42,618 nucleotides of DNA from an uncultured Olsenella sp. (lineage in GTDB: Bacteria; Actinomycetota; Coriobacteriia; Coriobacteriales; Atopobiaceae). The DNA is taken from positions 1 to 42,618 of the forward strand of contig CAMXZR010000007.1 of NCBI GenBank assembly GCA_947253595.1, in the 5' to 3' direction. Position 1 is the stretch's first letter, and each line of letters starts with the position of its first letter. The position numbers and the translations under genes were made by a program. The notes beneath the pieces were generated by a model. The model worked only from the letters and a program-made list of their open reading frames with translations. It was not told the origin of the DNA and did no database searches. Positions 25,824 to 34,859 of the stretch are shown in pieces.

Positions 25824-27524
25824 ATGCATCCCTGCCGGAAGGGGGACGCCATGGCAGGACGGACGCCCCGAGGGTTTCGCGACATCCTTCCCGCCGAGGC
25901 GTTGGTGCGCGAGGGGATCCGCGCGCGGGTGGCCGAGCTCTTTGGCTCCCACGGCTACCTCCCGGTCGAGACCCCCCTGCTCGAGGAGCGCCCCGAGCTC
26001 GAGCGCGGCGGGAGGATCCGCAACTCTCCCTTCCAGCTCATAGACGCGGACGGCAGCCTCATGGTGCTGAGACCCGACCTCACGCTGCCCATCGCGCGCC
26101 TGGTCTCGGCGAGGGTGCCGGACGGCGAGCTGCCCCTGCGCCTGCGCTACGCCGCGCCGCTGGTGCGCGAGGAGTCCGAGCTGGGAGGCCGTCCGCGCCA
26201 GCTCACCCAGCTAGGCGTCGAGCTCTTCGACCTCGAGGGAGCGCGTCCCGAGCTCGAGCTCGTCCTGCTCCTTGCCGAGACCCTCGATACCCTGGGAATC
26301 CCCGCCTGGCACGTGGCCTGCGGCTCGGTGCGCCCGCTGCAGGCCCTGCTGGCCCGGCGGTCCCCCTCTGGGGAGGTCACGGAGCGCGTGCTGGAACTCG
26401 TGCACGCCTCCGACCTCGTGGGGCTGGACGAGTACCTGGACGGCCTGGCCCTGGAGCCCTCGCTGGACCAAGCCCTGCGCGAGCTCCCACGCCTGACAGG
26501 GGACGGCTCGGTGGTGGCGCGCGTGGACGAGCTCCTGGTTGCGGCGGGTATCCCGGAGGGCGAGAGGGGCACGGGCGAGCTCGCCGTCATGGCCGAGGGA
26601 CTGGGCGGACTCCTGGACTCCGGACAGGTCGCCTTCGACTTCTCCATCCCCAACTCCTTCGACTACTACACGGGCATCGTGTTTCGCTGCTACTCGGAGC
26701 TGGGCTCGGACGCGCTCGCCTCGGGCGGCCGCTACGACGCCGTCCTGCGCAACCTCGGTCGCCCCAACGTCCTGGCCTGTGGGTTTGCGCTCTCGCTCGA
26801 GGCGCTGCAGGAGGTCCTGGGGCAGAGGGGCGGCTCGGGTGGCGTGACGGGCTCCGGCAGCAGCGCCGAGCGCCCGCTCAGGGTCGCCGTGCCCAAGGGG
26901 AGCCTCTTCGCCCCGACGGTCAAGCTCCTTGAGGCAGCGGGCCTGCCGGTGGAGGAGCTGCGGGAGCCGGGCCGCCGGCTGGTGGTTCCCGCGGGCGAGG
27001 TCGAGTACGTGATCGTCCGTGCGCAGGACGCCCCGACCTTCGTGGGCAACGGCGGGGCAGACTGCGGCATCTGCGGCAACGACTCGATCATCGAGGCGGA
27101 CGAGGAGCTGGTCCAGCTCGTTGACCTGGGCTTCGGCGCCTGCCGCTTCGTGGTCGCCGAGTCCGCCGAGCGTCGCGGCGCCGCCGAGGAGGCCTACGGC
27201 TGGCGTGGCAGCGTGCGCGTGGCGACCAAGTACCCGCGCATCACCCGTCGCTACTACGAGTCGCTCGGGCAGCAGGTGGACATCGTCCGGCTGCATGGCA
27301 ACATAGAGCTCGGCCCGATCGTGGGCATGAGCGACCGCATCGTCGACATCACCGCGACGGGCGAGACCCTGGCCCAGAACGACCTCGTGGTGGTGGACGA
27401 GGTCATGGAATGCGCCGCCCGCTTCTTCGCGGGGCCGGCGGCATACAGGTCCGACTCCCGGGTGCGCGCGCTCGCGCGCCGCCTTCTGGAGGTCGCGGCG
27501 GCGAGGAAGGGGAGCAAGAGATGA
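25824..27524 (+). CDS. hisZG: Fused ATP phosphoribosyltransferase: HisZ regulatory + HisG catalytic domains
   Basis: 566 residues. Residues 1 to about 335 are HisZ, a histidyl-tRNA-synthetase-like subunit: TPRGFRDILPAEA, LRPDLTLPIARLV, RLRYAAPLVREE, NSFDYYTGIVFRCYSE and SGGRYDAVLRNLG. A flexible linker follows (GGSGGVTGSGSSAE). From Arg350 comes short-form HisG: LRVAVPKGSLFAPTVKLLE, GNGGADCGICGNDSI, TKYPRITRRYY and the PRPP loop VDITATGETLAQNDL. It makes phosphoribosyl-ATP, the first and feedback-inhibited step. HisZ and HisG are usually separate proteins forming a hetero-octamer; fusion fixes them 1:1. ATG 25851 with AAGGGGGA is an alternative start that would remove nine residues. The frame through the linker is uninterrupted. 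Confidence 0.95.
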   Translation: MHPCRKGDAMAGRTPRGFRDILPAEALVREGIRARVAELFGSHGYLPVETPLLEERPELERGGRIRNSPFQLIDADGSLMVLRPDLTLPIARLVSARVPDGELPLRLRYAAPLVREESELGGRPRQLTQLGVELFDLEGARPELELVLLLAETLDTLGIPAWHVACGSVRPLQALLARRSPSGEVTERVLELVHASDLVGLDEYLDGLALEPSLDQALRELPRLTGDGSVVARVDELLVAAGIPEGERGTGELAVMAEGLGGLLDSGQVAFDFSIPNSFDYYTGIVFRCYSELGSDALASGGRYDAVLRNLGRPNVLACGFALSLEALQEVLGQRGGSGGVTGSGSSAERPLRVAVPKGSLFAPTVKLLEAAGLPVEELREPGRRLVVPAGEVEYVIVRAQDAPTFVGNGGADCGICGNDSIIEADEELVQLVDLGFGACRFVVAESAERRGAAEEAYGWRGSVRVATKYPRITRRYYESLGQQVDIVRLHGNIELGPIVGMSDRIVDITATGETLAQNDLVVVDEVMECAARFFAGPAAYRSDSRVRALARRLLEVAAARKGSKR

Positions 27525-28936
27525 GGACCGTCAGGCTCGAGGGGGCGTCGCGCCTCACGCGCAGGGACCTTCAGAGGGCGGGGGCGCTGCCCCGCGAGGT
27601 CATGGCGGCGGCCGAGGCCATCGTGGACGACGTCCGCGAGCGCGGCGACGAGGCCGTGCGCGAGTACTGTCTGCGTTTCGACGGAGCCTGCCCGGACGCC
27701 TTCCGCGTCCCGGACGAGCTGGTCCAGGGCAGCCTGGAGCTCGTTGACGTGGGCTTTCTCGCGGCGCTCAGGAAGGCCTGCGACCAGATTCTGGACTTCC
27801 ACCGGCGCGAGCGCGAGCAGTCCTGGTTCACCACCCGTCCCGATGGAACCATCCTGGGCGTCAAGGTCACGCCCGTCCCCTCGGTGGCGGTCTACGTGCC
27901 GGGCGGCCGCGCGCAGTACCCCTCCACGGTGCTCATGGACTCCATCCCGGCGAAGGTGGCCGGCGTGCCCCGCGTCGTCATGGTCACGCCTCCGCAGCGC
28001 GACGGGTCCCTTTCGCCCTACACCCTTGCGGCAGCCGCCGTGGCGGGCGTCGACGAGGTCTATGCGGTGGGCGGCGCTCAGGCCGTCGCGGCCGTCGCCT
28101 TCGGCACCGAGTCGATCCCCCGCGTGGCCAAGGTCGTGGGGCCGGGCAACGCCTACGTGGCCGCGGCCAAGCGCTATGTGATGGGTGACGTGGGCATAGA
28201 CATGGTCGCCGGTCCCTCCGAGGTCTGCGTGCTGGCCGACTCCTCAGCAGACCCCGCGGTGGTCGCCGCCGACCTCATGGCGCAGGCGGAGCACGACCCC
28301 ATGGCGGCCTGCTACCTGGTCTGCGACGACGCGGCCCTTCCCGAGCGCGTGCTCGAGGCGGTCGAGCTCCTGGTGGCGCAGTCCCCGCGCGAGCAGATCA
28401 CTCGCCGCTCCCTGGACGACCGGGGCCTCTGCGTGGTCTGCGACGGCATCGACGCCGCCCTGGAGGCGGTTGACCTCATCGCTCCCGAGCACCTCGAGCT
28501 GCACTGCCGGGACGCCTTCTCCCTGCTGGGGCAGGTGCACAACGCGGGTGCCATCTTCGTGGGTCCGTGGAGCTCGGAGCCCCTGGGAGACTACGTGGCA
28601 GGCCCCAACCATACCCTCCCCACCGGCGGCACCGCGCTCTTCTCCAACCCCCTTGGCGTCTACGACTTCCAGAAGCGCTCCTCCGTCATCGCCTACACGC
28701 CCGAGGGCCTGGCTGCCGACGGCCCCGCCGTGCAGGAGCTGGCCCAGGCGGAGGGGCTCTGGGCGCACGCGCTCAGCGTGGGCCTGCGCCGGAGGCTGCT
28801 CGAGGGGGGCGGCCAGAATTTCGCCGATGTAACGTCTGCCTGCGAGGACGCCATGTCCGTCGCCTGGCCGCGTAAGCTCGATGCGTCCGTTCCCGTCCGG
28901 CTTCCCGGATTCTCCGGCGCAGCTCAGGACGACTGA
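27521..28936 (+). CDS. hisD: Histidinol dehydrogenase
   Basis: 471 residues from ATG 27521, overlapping the hisZG stop by ATGA. About 40 residues more than the typical 430 lie mainly in a C-terminal tail after VTSACEDAMSVAWPRK. Motifs: VAVYVPGGRAQYPSTVLM, KVVGPGNAYVAAAKR, MVAGPSEVCVLAD, MAQAEHDPMA with Gln and His zinc ligands, and GAIFVGPWSSEPLGDYVAGP. Then comes NHTLPTGGTALFSNPLGVYDF. It oxidises histidinol to histidine in two NAD-linked steps, the last of the pathway. The VPGGRAQYP stretch replaces the usual VPGGTAAYP. Confidence 0.97.
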   Translation: MRTVRLEGASRLTRRDLQRAGALPREVMAAAEAIVDDVRERGDEAVREYCLRFDGACPDAFRVPDELVQGSLELVDVGFLAALRKACDQILDFHRREREQSWFTTRPDGTILGVKVTPVPSVAVYVPGGRAQYPSTVLMDSIPAKVAGVPRVVMVTPPQRDGSLSPYTLAAAAVAGVDEVYAVGGAQAVAAVAFGTESIPRVAKVVGPGNAYVAAAKRYVMGDVGIDMVAGPSEVCVLADSSADPAVVAADLMAQAEHDPMAACYLVCDDAALPERVLEAVELLVAQSPREQITRRSLDDRGLCVVCDGIDAALEAVDLIAPEHLELHCRDAFSLLGQVHNAGAIFVGPWSSEPLGDYVAGPNHTLPTGGTALFSNPLGVYDFQKRSSVIAYTPEGLAADGPAVQELAQAEGLWAHALSVGLRRRLLEGGGQNFADVTSACEDAMSVAWPRKLDASVPVRLPGFSGAAQDD

Positions 28937-28954
28937 CATACGGGAGGTGACGTC

Positions 28955-30043
28955 ATGGCCGCCATCGACGACGCCCTGCGTGCTGCCATGCGGCCCTCCG
29001 CCGCGGCGCTCGAGCCCTACGACCCCGCCTTCTCGCTGGTCCGGGTCAATCTCTCCGCGAACGAGAACGGCCTCGGCCTCCCTCCCGGCGTCGCCGCGGA
29101 GCTGGGGCAGGTCCTGGCACGGACGGCCACCAACCGCTACCCCCGGCCGCTGAGCGACGAGCTGAGGCAGGAGATCGCCCTCTGGCACGGCGTGGCTCCC
29201 GAGCGCGTCTGCGTGGGTAACGGGGGAGACGAGCTCCTCTTCAACCTCCTCGTGGCCTTCGGCGGGCGCGGGCACAGCCTGGTGGACTGCCCGCCGTCCT
29301 TCTCGGTCTACCGACTCTATGCCGGGCTGGCCGAGACCGAGGTCGTCGACGTCCCCCGCGACCCCGCGGGCTTCGAGCTCGTCGAGGCCGCGCTCGTCGA
29401 GGCCGCCCGCTCGGCGAGCGTGGTGGTGGTAACCTCTCCCAACAACCCCACGGGCAACCTGGCGCGTCCCGGCCTCGTGCGCGAGCTCTGCCGCGTCTGT
29501 CCTGGCCTGGTCCTGGCGGACGAGGCCTACATGGAGTTCGCCGATGCGGGGCAGAGCTCGGAGCCGCTCCTGAGCGAGTTCGACAACCTCGTCGTCCTGC
29601 GCACCTTCTCCAAGGCCTTCGCGCTCGCGGGTGCCCGCGTGGGCTACGTCCTGGCATCGCCGGGCGTGGTCGCGGCGCTCAATGCGGTGCGCCAGCCCTA
29701 TTCCGTGAACGTGCTCTCGCAGGCGGCGGCCCTGGTCTGCGTCAGGAAGAGGGTCGAGTTCGCGCCGTCGGTTGAGCTGATTCGCCGAGAGCGCGCCCGC
29801 GTGCTCGACGGGCTTCGTCGCCTCGCGGGCCGCGGCGTCGAGGTCTGGCCCAGTCAGGGCAACTTCCTGCTCCTGCGCGTCCCTGCGGCACATGGGCTTT
29901 GGGAGCGGCTGCGAGACGAGCGCTCCGTGCTCGTCCGCGACTTCTCCCGTGTGTCCGGACTTTCTGACTGCCTGCGGGCGACCATAGGGACGCCCGAGGA
30001 GAACGACGCTTTCCTGCAGGCGATGGGGGAGCTTCTCCCCTGA
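28955..30043 (+). CDS. hisC: Histidinol-phosphate aminotransferase
   Basis: 362 residues. ATG 28955 follows GGGAGGTGA; the gap from hisD is 18 nt. Class II-like fold-type I PLP enzyme: LSANENGLGLP, NRYPRPLSDELR, VGNGGDELL, VVVTSPNNPTGN, VLADEAYMEF and LRTFSKAFALAGARVGY, where Lys220 is the Schiff-base lysine. The C-terminal small domain has GNFLLLRVP and LRATIGTPEEND, with an arginine for the phosphate. It transfers an amino group from glutamate to imidazole-acetol phosphate. Confidence 0.96.
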   Translation: MAAIDDALRAAMRPSAAALEPYDPAFSLVRVNLSANENGLGLPPGVAAELGQVLARTATNRYPRPLSDELRQEIALWHGVAPERVCVGNGGDELLFNLLVAFGGRGHSLVDCPPSFSVYRLYAGLAETEVVDVPRDPAGFELVEAALVEAARSASVVVVTSPNNPTGNLARPGLVRELCRVCPGLVLADEAYMEFADAGQSSEPLLSEFDNLVVLRTFSKAFALAGARVGYVLASPGVVAALNAVRQPYSVNVLSQAAALVCVRKRVEFAPSVELIRRERARVLDGLRRLAGRGVEVWPSQGNFLLLRVPAAHGLWERLRDERSVLVRDFSRVSGLSDCLRATIGTPEENDAFLQAMGELLP

Positions 30044-30109
30044 ACCTGACTCCGGCCCCTGACGACCCCTGACTCCCGAACCTGCCCCGACCACACCCTA
30101 GGAGGAACG

Positions 30110-30697
30110 ATGGAGAGACGTGCCAGCGTGTCTCGCAGCACGGGCGAGACGAAGATCCAGGTGGAGCTGGACCTGGACGGGACGGGGGCCTGCGACGTCC
30201 GGACGGGCGTCGGCTTCTTCGACCACATGCTCTGCGCCCTGGGCAGGCACTCCCTCGTCGACCTGCGCGTGCGGGCGGAGGGCGACAGCTGGGTGGACGA
30301 CCACCACACGGTGGAGGACGTGGGCATCGTGCTGGGACGGGCCATCTCGGAGGCCCTGGGAGACAAGGCCGGCATCCGCCGCTTCGGCGACGCGCTGGTG
30401 CCCATGGACGAGTCCCTGGTCCTGGCCGCCATCGACCTCAGCGGCAGGGGCGAGCTCCACTGGGAACTGCCCATCGCGGCGCAGAAGGTGGGGAGCTTCG
30501 ACACCGAGCTGGGGCAGGAGTTCTTCGTGGGCCTTGCCCGGGAGGCGGGCATGACCCTGCACCTGAGGGAGCTTGCCGGCAGCAATGCCCACCACTTGCT
30601 CGAGTGCTGCTTCAAGGCCTTTGCCCGCGCCCTGCGCGTCGCGGTCGAGCCTGACCCGCGCGTCGAGGGCATACCCTCCACCAAGGGGAGCCTCTGA
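30110..30697 (+). CDS. hisB: Imidazoleglycerol-phosphate dehydratase
   Basis: 195 residues, the monofunctional length (no histidinol-phosphatase domain). AGGAGG precedes ATG 30110. Metal-binding histidine clusters are visible: TGVGFFDHMLCALGRHS near the start, DDHHTVEDVGIVLG (about 63-76), and NAHHLLECCFKAFARAL in the second half. These are the two repeated motifs of the dimanganese enzyme. It dehydrates imidazole-glycerol phosphate. The 66-nt gap from hisC contains short CCTGAC-type repeats but no gene. Its stop overlaps hisH by one base (TGATG). A histidinol-phosphatase gene is not recognised in the window, so that step is encoded elsewhere. Confidence 0.97.
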   Translation: MERRASVSRSTGETKIQVELDLDGTGACDVRTGVGFFDHMLCALGRHSLVDLRVRAEGDSWVDDHHTVEDVGIVLGRAISEALGDKAGIRRFGDALVPMDESLVLAAIDLSGRGELHWELPIAAQKVGSFDTELGQEFFVGLAREAGMTLHLRELAGSNAHHLLECCFKAFARALRVAVEPDPRVEGIPSTKGSL

Positions 30698-31365
30698 TGC
30701 CCGGCGGAGAGGGCCGCATCGTCGTGGTCGACTACCACAAGGGCAACCTCCGCAGCGTCGAGCGGGCGCTTGCCGAGGTGGGTGCCTCGGTCGTGGTGAG
30801 CGACGAGGCGCGCGACGTGGACGGAGCCGCCGGCGTGGTGCTGCCCGGGGTGGGGGCCTTCGAGGACGCCATGGGCCAGCTGCTCGCCAGCGGGCAGGCC
30901 CAGTCCATCGTTGCGGCCATCGGTCGAGGCGTGCCCTTCCTGGGCATCTGCCTTGGCATGCAGCTGCTCTTCTCGCGCGGGAGCGAGCGCGCGCCGGAGT
31001 CGTCCAACTGGGGAGGGGAGTGGGTCCCCGGACTGGGTGTGCTGGAAGGGTCCGTCACCCGCCTCGAGTCGGGCCGCCTCAAGGTGCCCCACGTGGGCTG
31101 GGACCAGGCGCACCTCAGCGTGCTGGGGCGAACCTGCCCTCTCCTGGTGGACGTGCCCGAGGGGGCCAACTTCTACTTCACGCACTCGTACGCCCTGGCA
31201 GAGGACGTGGACGATGACGTGGTGGCGGCGCGGACCCACTACGCGCGCAGCTTCGCCTCGGCAGTGTGGTCCGGCAACGTCTTCGGCCTCCAGTTCCATC
31301 CCGAGAAGTCCTCGCGGGCGGGGCGGCAGGTGCTCACCAACTTCGTGCGCATCGTGCGCGGATAG
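30697..31365 (+). CDS. hisH: Imidazole glycerol phosphate synthase, glutaminase subunit
   Basis: 222 residues, a class I glutamine amidotransferase. The catalytic triad reads as Cys85 (FLGICLGMQLLF), His201 and Glu203 (QFHPEKS). VVDYHKGNLRSVERAL opens the protein, where the family usually has DYGxGNLxS. LPGVGAFEDAM and KVPHVGWDQ are further family marks. It supplies ammonia from glutamine to HisF through the barrel. It overlaps hisB by one base and hisA follows after 9 nt, with hisF beyond, so the partner subunits are separated only by hisA. Confidence 0.97.
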   Translation: MPGGEGRIVVVDYHKGNLRSVERALAEVGASVVVSDEARDVDGAAGVVLPGVGAFEDAMGQLLASGQAQSIVAAIGRGVPFLGICLGMQLLFSRGSERAPESSNWGGEWVPGLGVLEGSVTRLESGRLKVPHVGWDQAHLSVLGRTCPLLVDVPEGANFYFTHSYALAEDVDDDVVAARTHYARSFASAVWSGNVFGLQFHPEKSSRAGRQVLTNFVRIVRG

Positions 31366-31374
31366 GGGCGGTCC

Positions 31375-32151
31375 ATGATCCTCTTCCCGGCCATAGACCT
31401 CGTGGGAGGCAGGGTGGTGCGCCTGCGGCGGGGGGACCGCTCCCGCATGGACGTCTACTCCGACGACCCGGTCGCCGTGGCAAGAGACTTCGCGGCGCGC
31501 GGGGCGAGCTGGATCCACGTCGTGGACCTCTCCGCCGCCTTCCAGGAGGGGGAGGACGCGCTCGAGGCGAACCGCAGGGCCATCGCGGGCATCTGCGACG
31601 TCGGGGGCGTCAGGGTGGACGCGGGCGGGGGAGTGAGGTCCCTCGCCGACCTGGAACGCCTGGCCTCCGCCGGAGCGAGTCGCATCGCCCTGGGCACGGC
31701 ACTGGTGCGCGACCCCGCCTTCGCCCGTCATGCCGCCCGCGAATTTGCCAAGCTGGTGGTCGCAGACGTCGCGGCGCGCGACGGCATGGTGCGCGTCAAC
31801 GGCTGGCGCGACGGCGCGGGGCTGTCCTTGGACACGCTCCTGGCCGAGCTCGCGGACCTGGGATACCGCCGCCTGGTGCTCACCGACGTGGCGCGCGACG
31901 GCATGCAGACCGGCATCGACGTGGGGCTCTACCGCCACGCCGCCGAGCTCGTCGGGTTTCCCGTGGTGGCCTCGGGAGGGATCGCGGGGCTGGACGACCT
32001 GCGCGCGCTCGCGGACGCAGGCGGTGACGTGGTGGAGGGCGCCATCGTCGGCCGCGCCCTCTACGAGGGAAGCTTCGCGCTGGAGGAGGCCTTGGCGGTC
32101 GCGTGCCCGGGCCCCTCTCGCCAGAACGAGGACGGAGGCTCGCCATGCTGA
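31375..32151 (+). CDS. hisA: ProFAR isomerase
   Basis: 258 residues, a (beta/alpha)8 barrel. MILFPAIDLVGGRVVRL contains the first catalytic Asp (AIDL). VDAGGGVRSLADLERL gives the first phosphate site, VLTDVARDGMQTG the second catalytic Asp region, and VVASGGIAGLDDL the second phosphate site. It isomerises the aminoaldose ProFAR to the aminoketose PRFAR. The sequence ends with a short acidic tail after AVACPGP. The stop overlaps the hisF start by seven nt. A separate TrpF is not considered here; the enzyme could in actinobacteria also serve tryptophan synthesis (PriA), but that cannot be judged from the sequence alone. Confidence 0.96.
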   Translation: MILFPAIDLVGGRVVRLRRGDRSRMDVYSDDPVAVARDFAARGASWIHVVDLSAAFQEGEDALEANRRAIAGICDVGGVRVDAGGGVRSLADLERLASAGASRIALGTALVRDPAFARHAAREFAKLVVADVAARDGMVRVNGWRDGAGLSLDTLLAELADLGYRRLVLTDVARDGMQTGIDVGLYRHAAELVGFPVVASGGIAGLDDLRALADAGGDVVEGAIVGRALYEGSFALEEALAVACPGPSRQNEDGGSPC

Positions 32152-32912
32152 CCAAGAGGGTCATCCCCTGCCTGGACGTGAAGGACGGGCGCGTGGTGAA
32201 GGGCGTCAACTTCGTCGGCCTGCGCGACGCCGGCGACCCCGTCGAGCTCGCGCGCGCCTACGACCGCGAGGGTGCCGACGAGGTGGCGTTCCTGGACATC
32301 ACGGCCACCTCGGACGACCGCTCCACGACGGTGGGTCTGGCAGCGCGTGCGGCTGAGGAGCTGCGCATTCCCTATGCCGTGGGTGGGGGCTTCAGGGGCG
32401 TGGCGGGCATGAGGCAGATGATTGCGGTAGGGGCGGACAAGGTCTCGGTCAACTCCGCGGCTGTGCGCGACCCCCGCCTGCTCACGTCGGCCGCGACGGC
32501 ATTCGGAAGCCAGGCCGTGGTCTGCGCTATCGACGCCCGACGCGTGGGTGCGCAGGACCGCTGGGAGGTCTACGCGGCTGGCGGGCGTACGGCGACGGGG
32601 CTCGACGCCGTCGAGTGGGCGCGCGAGGCGGAGCGCCGCGGCGCGGGAGAGATCCTGCTCACGAGCATGGACCGCGATGGGACCAAGGAGGGCTTCGACC
32701 TCGCCCTGACGCGGGCCGTGGCGCGGGCGGTTAGGATCCCCGTCATAGCGTCCGGCGGCGTGGGCAGCTTGGAGCACTTCGCCGAGGGCATCATCGAGGG
32801 CGAGGCCGACGCCGTGCTGGCGGCGAGCGTCTTCCACTTCGGGACCTTCGGCATCCGCCAGGTCAAGGAGTACCTGGCCGCCCAGGGGATTCCCGTGCGC
32901 CTAGACTTCTAG
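32145..32912 (+). CDS. hisF: Imidazole glycerol phosphate synthase, cyclase subunit
   Basis: 255 residues from ATG 32145, with GGAGG 7 nt upstream inside hisA. The frame upstream is open but without similarity. MLTKRVIPCLDVKDGRVVKG holds the catalytic Asp11. Phosphate-site segments are YAVGGGFRGVAGM and VIASGGVGSLEHF; LLTSMDRDGTKEGFD carries the second catalytic Asp. It cyclises PRFAR with ammonia from HisH to give IGP and AICAR. Last gene of the main his run; the next gene is on the other strand, end to end, with a 140-nt gap containing only a weak GGGGAG/CTCCCC stem (32913-32948). Confidence 0.97.
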   Translation: MLTKRVIPCLDVKDGRVVKGVNFVGLRDAGDPVELARAYDREGADEVAFLDITATSDDRSTTVGLAARAAEELRIPYAVGGGFRGVAGMRQMIAVGADKVSVNSAAVRDPRLLTSAATAFGSQAVVCAIDARRVGAQDRWEVYAAGGRTATGLDAVEWAREAERRGAGEILLTSMDRDGTKEGFDLALTRAVARAVRIPVIASGGVGSLEHFAEGIIEGEADAVLAASVFHFGTFGIRQVKEYLAAQGIPVRLDF

Positions 32913-33052
32913 GGGGAGGGCGGAGGTCCTCTCCAAGGCCGGCTCCCCAGGTTGGCCCTTGCCGCGGCAGCTTCGTCGCCTGGCTACCGCTCAGAGGCCG
33001 CCCGAGATTGCAGGGTCCTGCCATCTGGGGCGAGTCCCGAACGATATCCCGC

Positions 33053-34726
33053 CTAGGACGCCCTGCCGGCGAAGTCGAGCTCCAGCTGGCCCCGCACCAG
33101 CCGCGCACGCAGGGGGTTTCCGAGCTCGGGCCGCTTCCCGGGGAAGTCCGCCCTGAGGTGGCTCCCGCGACTCTCGTCCCGGGCCAGCATCATGCGGGTC
33201 ATGACCTCCGCGCAGAGGAGTTCGGCCCGCGCGCGGGCGGTCTGGGCCATGCGCCGGTCGTCCAGGGACGCGGTAGAGGTGATGGCCAGCTCGCCGCGCA
33301 GCCCACCCAGGACGTGCAGTGCGTGCCCCAGCCCGTGCTCGTCGCGCGGGACCAGACAACCCTTTGCCATGGTCATGCGCAGCTCCCGTGCGGCCTTGGG
33401 TGCCAGGGGAGAGGAGCTCGACCTCAGCTCCAGCGTGCCTCCCGCGCCTCCGCGCCCGCGGTTCAGGGCGAGACGGGCGGCGGACGAGCCTGCGGCCTGC
33501 CCGAACACGAGGCAGCTCGCGCTTGCCAGGCCGCCGATGCGGTCGGCTCCGTGCATGCCGCCGGCGCACTCCCCGCAGGCAAAGAGCCCCGGCACGCCCA
33601 CGACGGACGCGTTGCCGTCGATCAGGATTCCCCCGTTGCTCGCCTGTGCGGCGAGGCCCACGCGGAGCTCGTCTTCCCTTGCTACGCCCTGCCCCTCGAG
33701 CCAGGAGAAGAAGGAGCCCACGAACTCGGGCAGGGGGTCGGGAAGCCCCTCGTAACGCAGCCTCGCTCCCTCCGCGCCGGCAGAGGCGAGGGCCAGGTCG
33801 ACGACCTGGCTGCCCGTGCTCGCGCTGAGGGGCCCGTGTCCCGAGCGCAGTTCGAGGAGCTTCCTCCAATCGTCGGGACGGCTGCGCTCCAGCTCATCGA
33901 CGCGTGCCCAGCGGAAGCTCTTCTCGTTGAACACCACGCCGCGCACGGGCGAGAGAATCGTGGGCATGACCTGGAGGAACTCAAGGTTGGTAAGGGTGGC
34001 CCCATGTCCCAGCGCCAGCGCGTGGCCCACGCCGTAGGTCCCCGCCCCCGCTATCGAGCCCGCGAAGAGGCCCGCGCATCCCCCGGTGGCGAGCACCACG
34101 GCCGGGGCACGGAGAGCGAAGGCCCGTCCCTTCCCAGAGTCGAGGAGCACGGCCCCCGCGATGCCCGTGCCGCCCTGCGCCCCGCCTGCGGTGCCGGCCG
34201 TCACGCTCGCATCCAGGTCAATCAGCCCCTGCCCCTCCTCGACGAGGTCCACGAGCTCGCTGTGGGGGAGGAGCTTCACGCCGAGGCGCGCGAGCTCTCG
34301 CGTGACCGCCTCCCGGTAGGGCGCGCGCTCCAGCCCGCGCCAGAGCCTGCGGTGATGGTCGAAGCAGGGGAAGTACTCCCGCTCGTCAGCCCTGGTGGGA
34401 CGGCGCAGCACGACTCCCTGCGACTCGAGCTGCGCGACGGCCGCGGGGACGCCCTCCGCGAGCGCGCGGGCGAGCGCGGGATCCGCCATGCCGGAGCCCA
34501 TATCGCAGATCGCCTGCGCCAGGTCGTCCACGTCGTCCGGGCCGTCCGGGCCAACGAGGCCCAGGCCCCAGGTGCTCCCGGCGAAGCTCGAACCAGAGAA
34601 GATTGGCCCCGCGGAGGCGAGGGTCACGCGCGCGCCCGCCTTCGCCGCGGCGACCGCGGCCTGGGTCCCCGCGATGCCGCCGCCCACGACCAGGACGTCG
34701 CAGCCGCCTTCGACCTCGATCCTCAT
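33053..34726 (-). CDS. Fumarate-reductase/L-aspartate-oxidase-like flavoprotein
   Basis: 557 residues. ATG 34726 has AAAGGAG 4 nt upstream, which decides the start over an open frame reaching 34873. The FAD fold is at the N-terminus, DVLVVGGGIAGTQAAVAAA, then SSFAGSTWGLG. The capping-domain region includes THxx-like FDHHRRLW, and GYGVGHA-like TYGVGHALALGHGATL follows. Also present are GLFACGECAGGMHGADRIGG, where the HGAxR arginine aligns with the substrate arginine of the SdhA/NadB group, and a C-terminal ARDESRGSHLRADFP helical domain. No signal peptide, heme or FMN-attachment domain is seen, so it is cytoplasmic. It could be NadB, but nadA and nadC are absent nearby. It lies between hisF and hisI, opposite in direction. 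Confidence 0.85.
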   Translation of the reverse strand: MRIEVEGGCDVLVVGGGIAGTQAAVAAAKAGARVTLASAGPIFSGSSFAGSTWGLGLVGPDGPDDVDDLAQAICDMGSGMADPALARALAEGVPAAVAQLESQGVVLRRPTRADEREYFPCFDHHRRLWRGLERAPYREAVTRELARLGVKLLPHSELVDLVEEGQGLIDLDASVTAGTAGGAQGGTGIAGAVLLDSGKGRAFALRAPAVVLATGGCAGLFAGSIAGAGTYGVGHALALGHGATLTNLEFLQVMPTILSPVRGVVFNEKSFRWARVDELERSRPDDWRKLLELRSGHGPLSASTGSQVVDLALASAGAEGARLRYEGLPDPLPEFVGSFFSWLEGQGVAREDELRVGLAAQASNGGILIDGNASVVGVPGLFACGECAGGMHGADRIGGLASASCLVFGQAAGSSAARLALNRGRGGAGGTLELRSSSSPLAPKAARELRMTMAKGCLVPRDEHGLGHALHVLGGLRGELAITSTASLDDRRMAQTARARAELLCAEVMTRMMLARDESRGSHLRADFPGKRPELGNPLRARLVRGQLELDFAGRAS

Positions 34727-34752
34727 GGGACTCCTTTCCACTGCGTTACCCC

Positions 34753-34780
34753 TTGCCCTCACAGGTTGCAAGTGTAATAG
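34753..34780 (+). promoter_or_regulatory. Putative promoter of hisI-hisE
   Basis: TTGCCC (34753-34758), a 16-nt spacer and TAATAG (34775-34780) face hisI. The minus strand of the same 133-nt divergent gap also has TTGCAA with a weak TAACGC, facing the flavoprotein gene. A CTTGC/GCAAG inverted repeat overlaps both. No TAAAG operator like that before hisZG is present. Confidence 0.4.
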
Positions 34781-34859
34781 AGTGGCCCAAGCGGGCGGGG
34801 AGGCGGCGAAGCGCTTGCCGTCGCTGCGGGCACGACGAGACGAGCGCGAGAGAGGCGTG

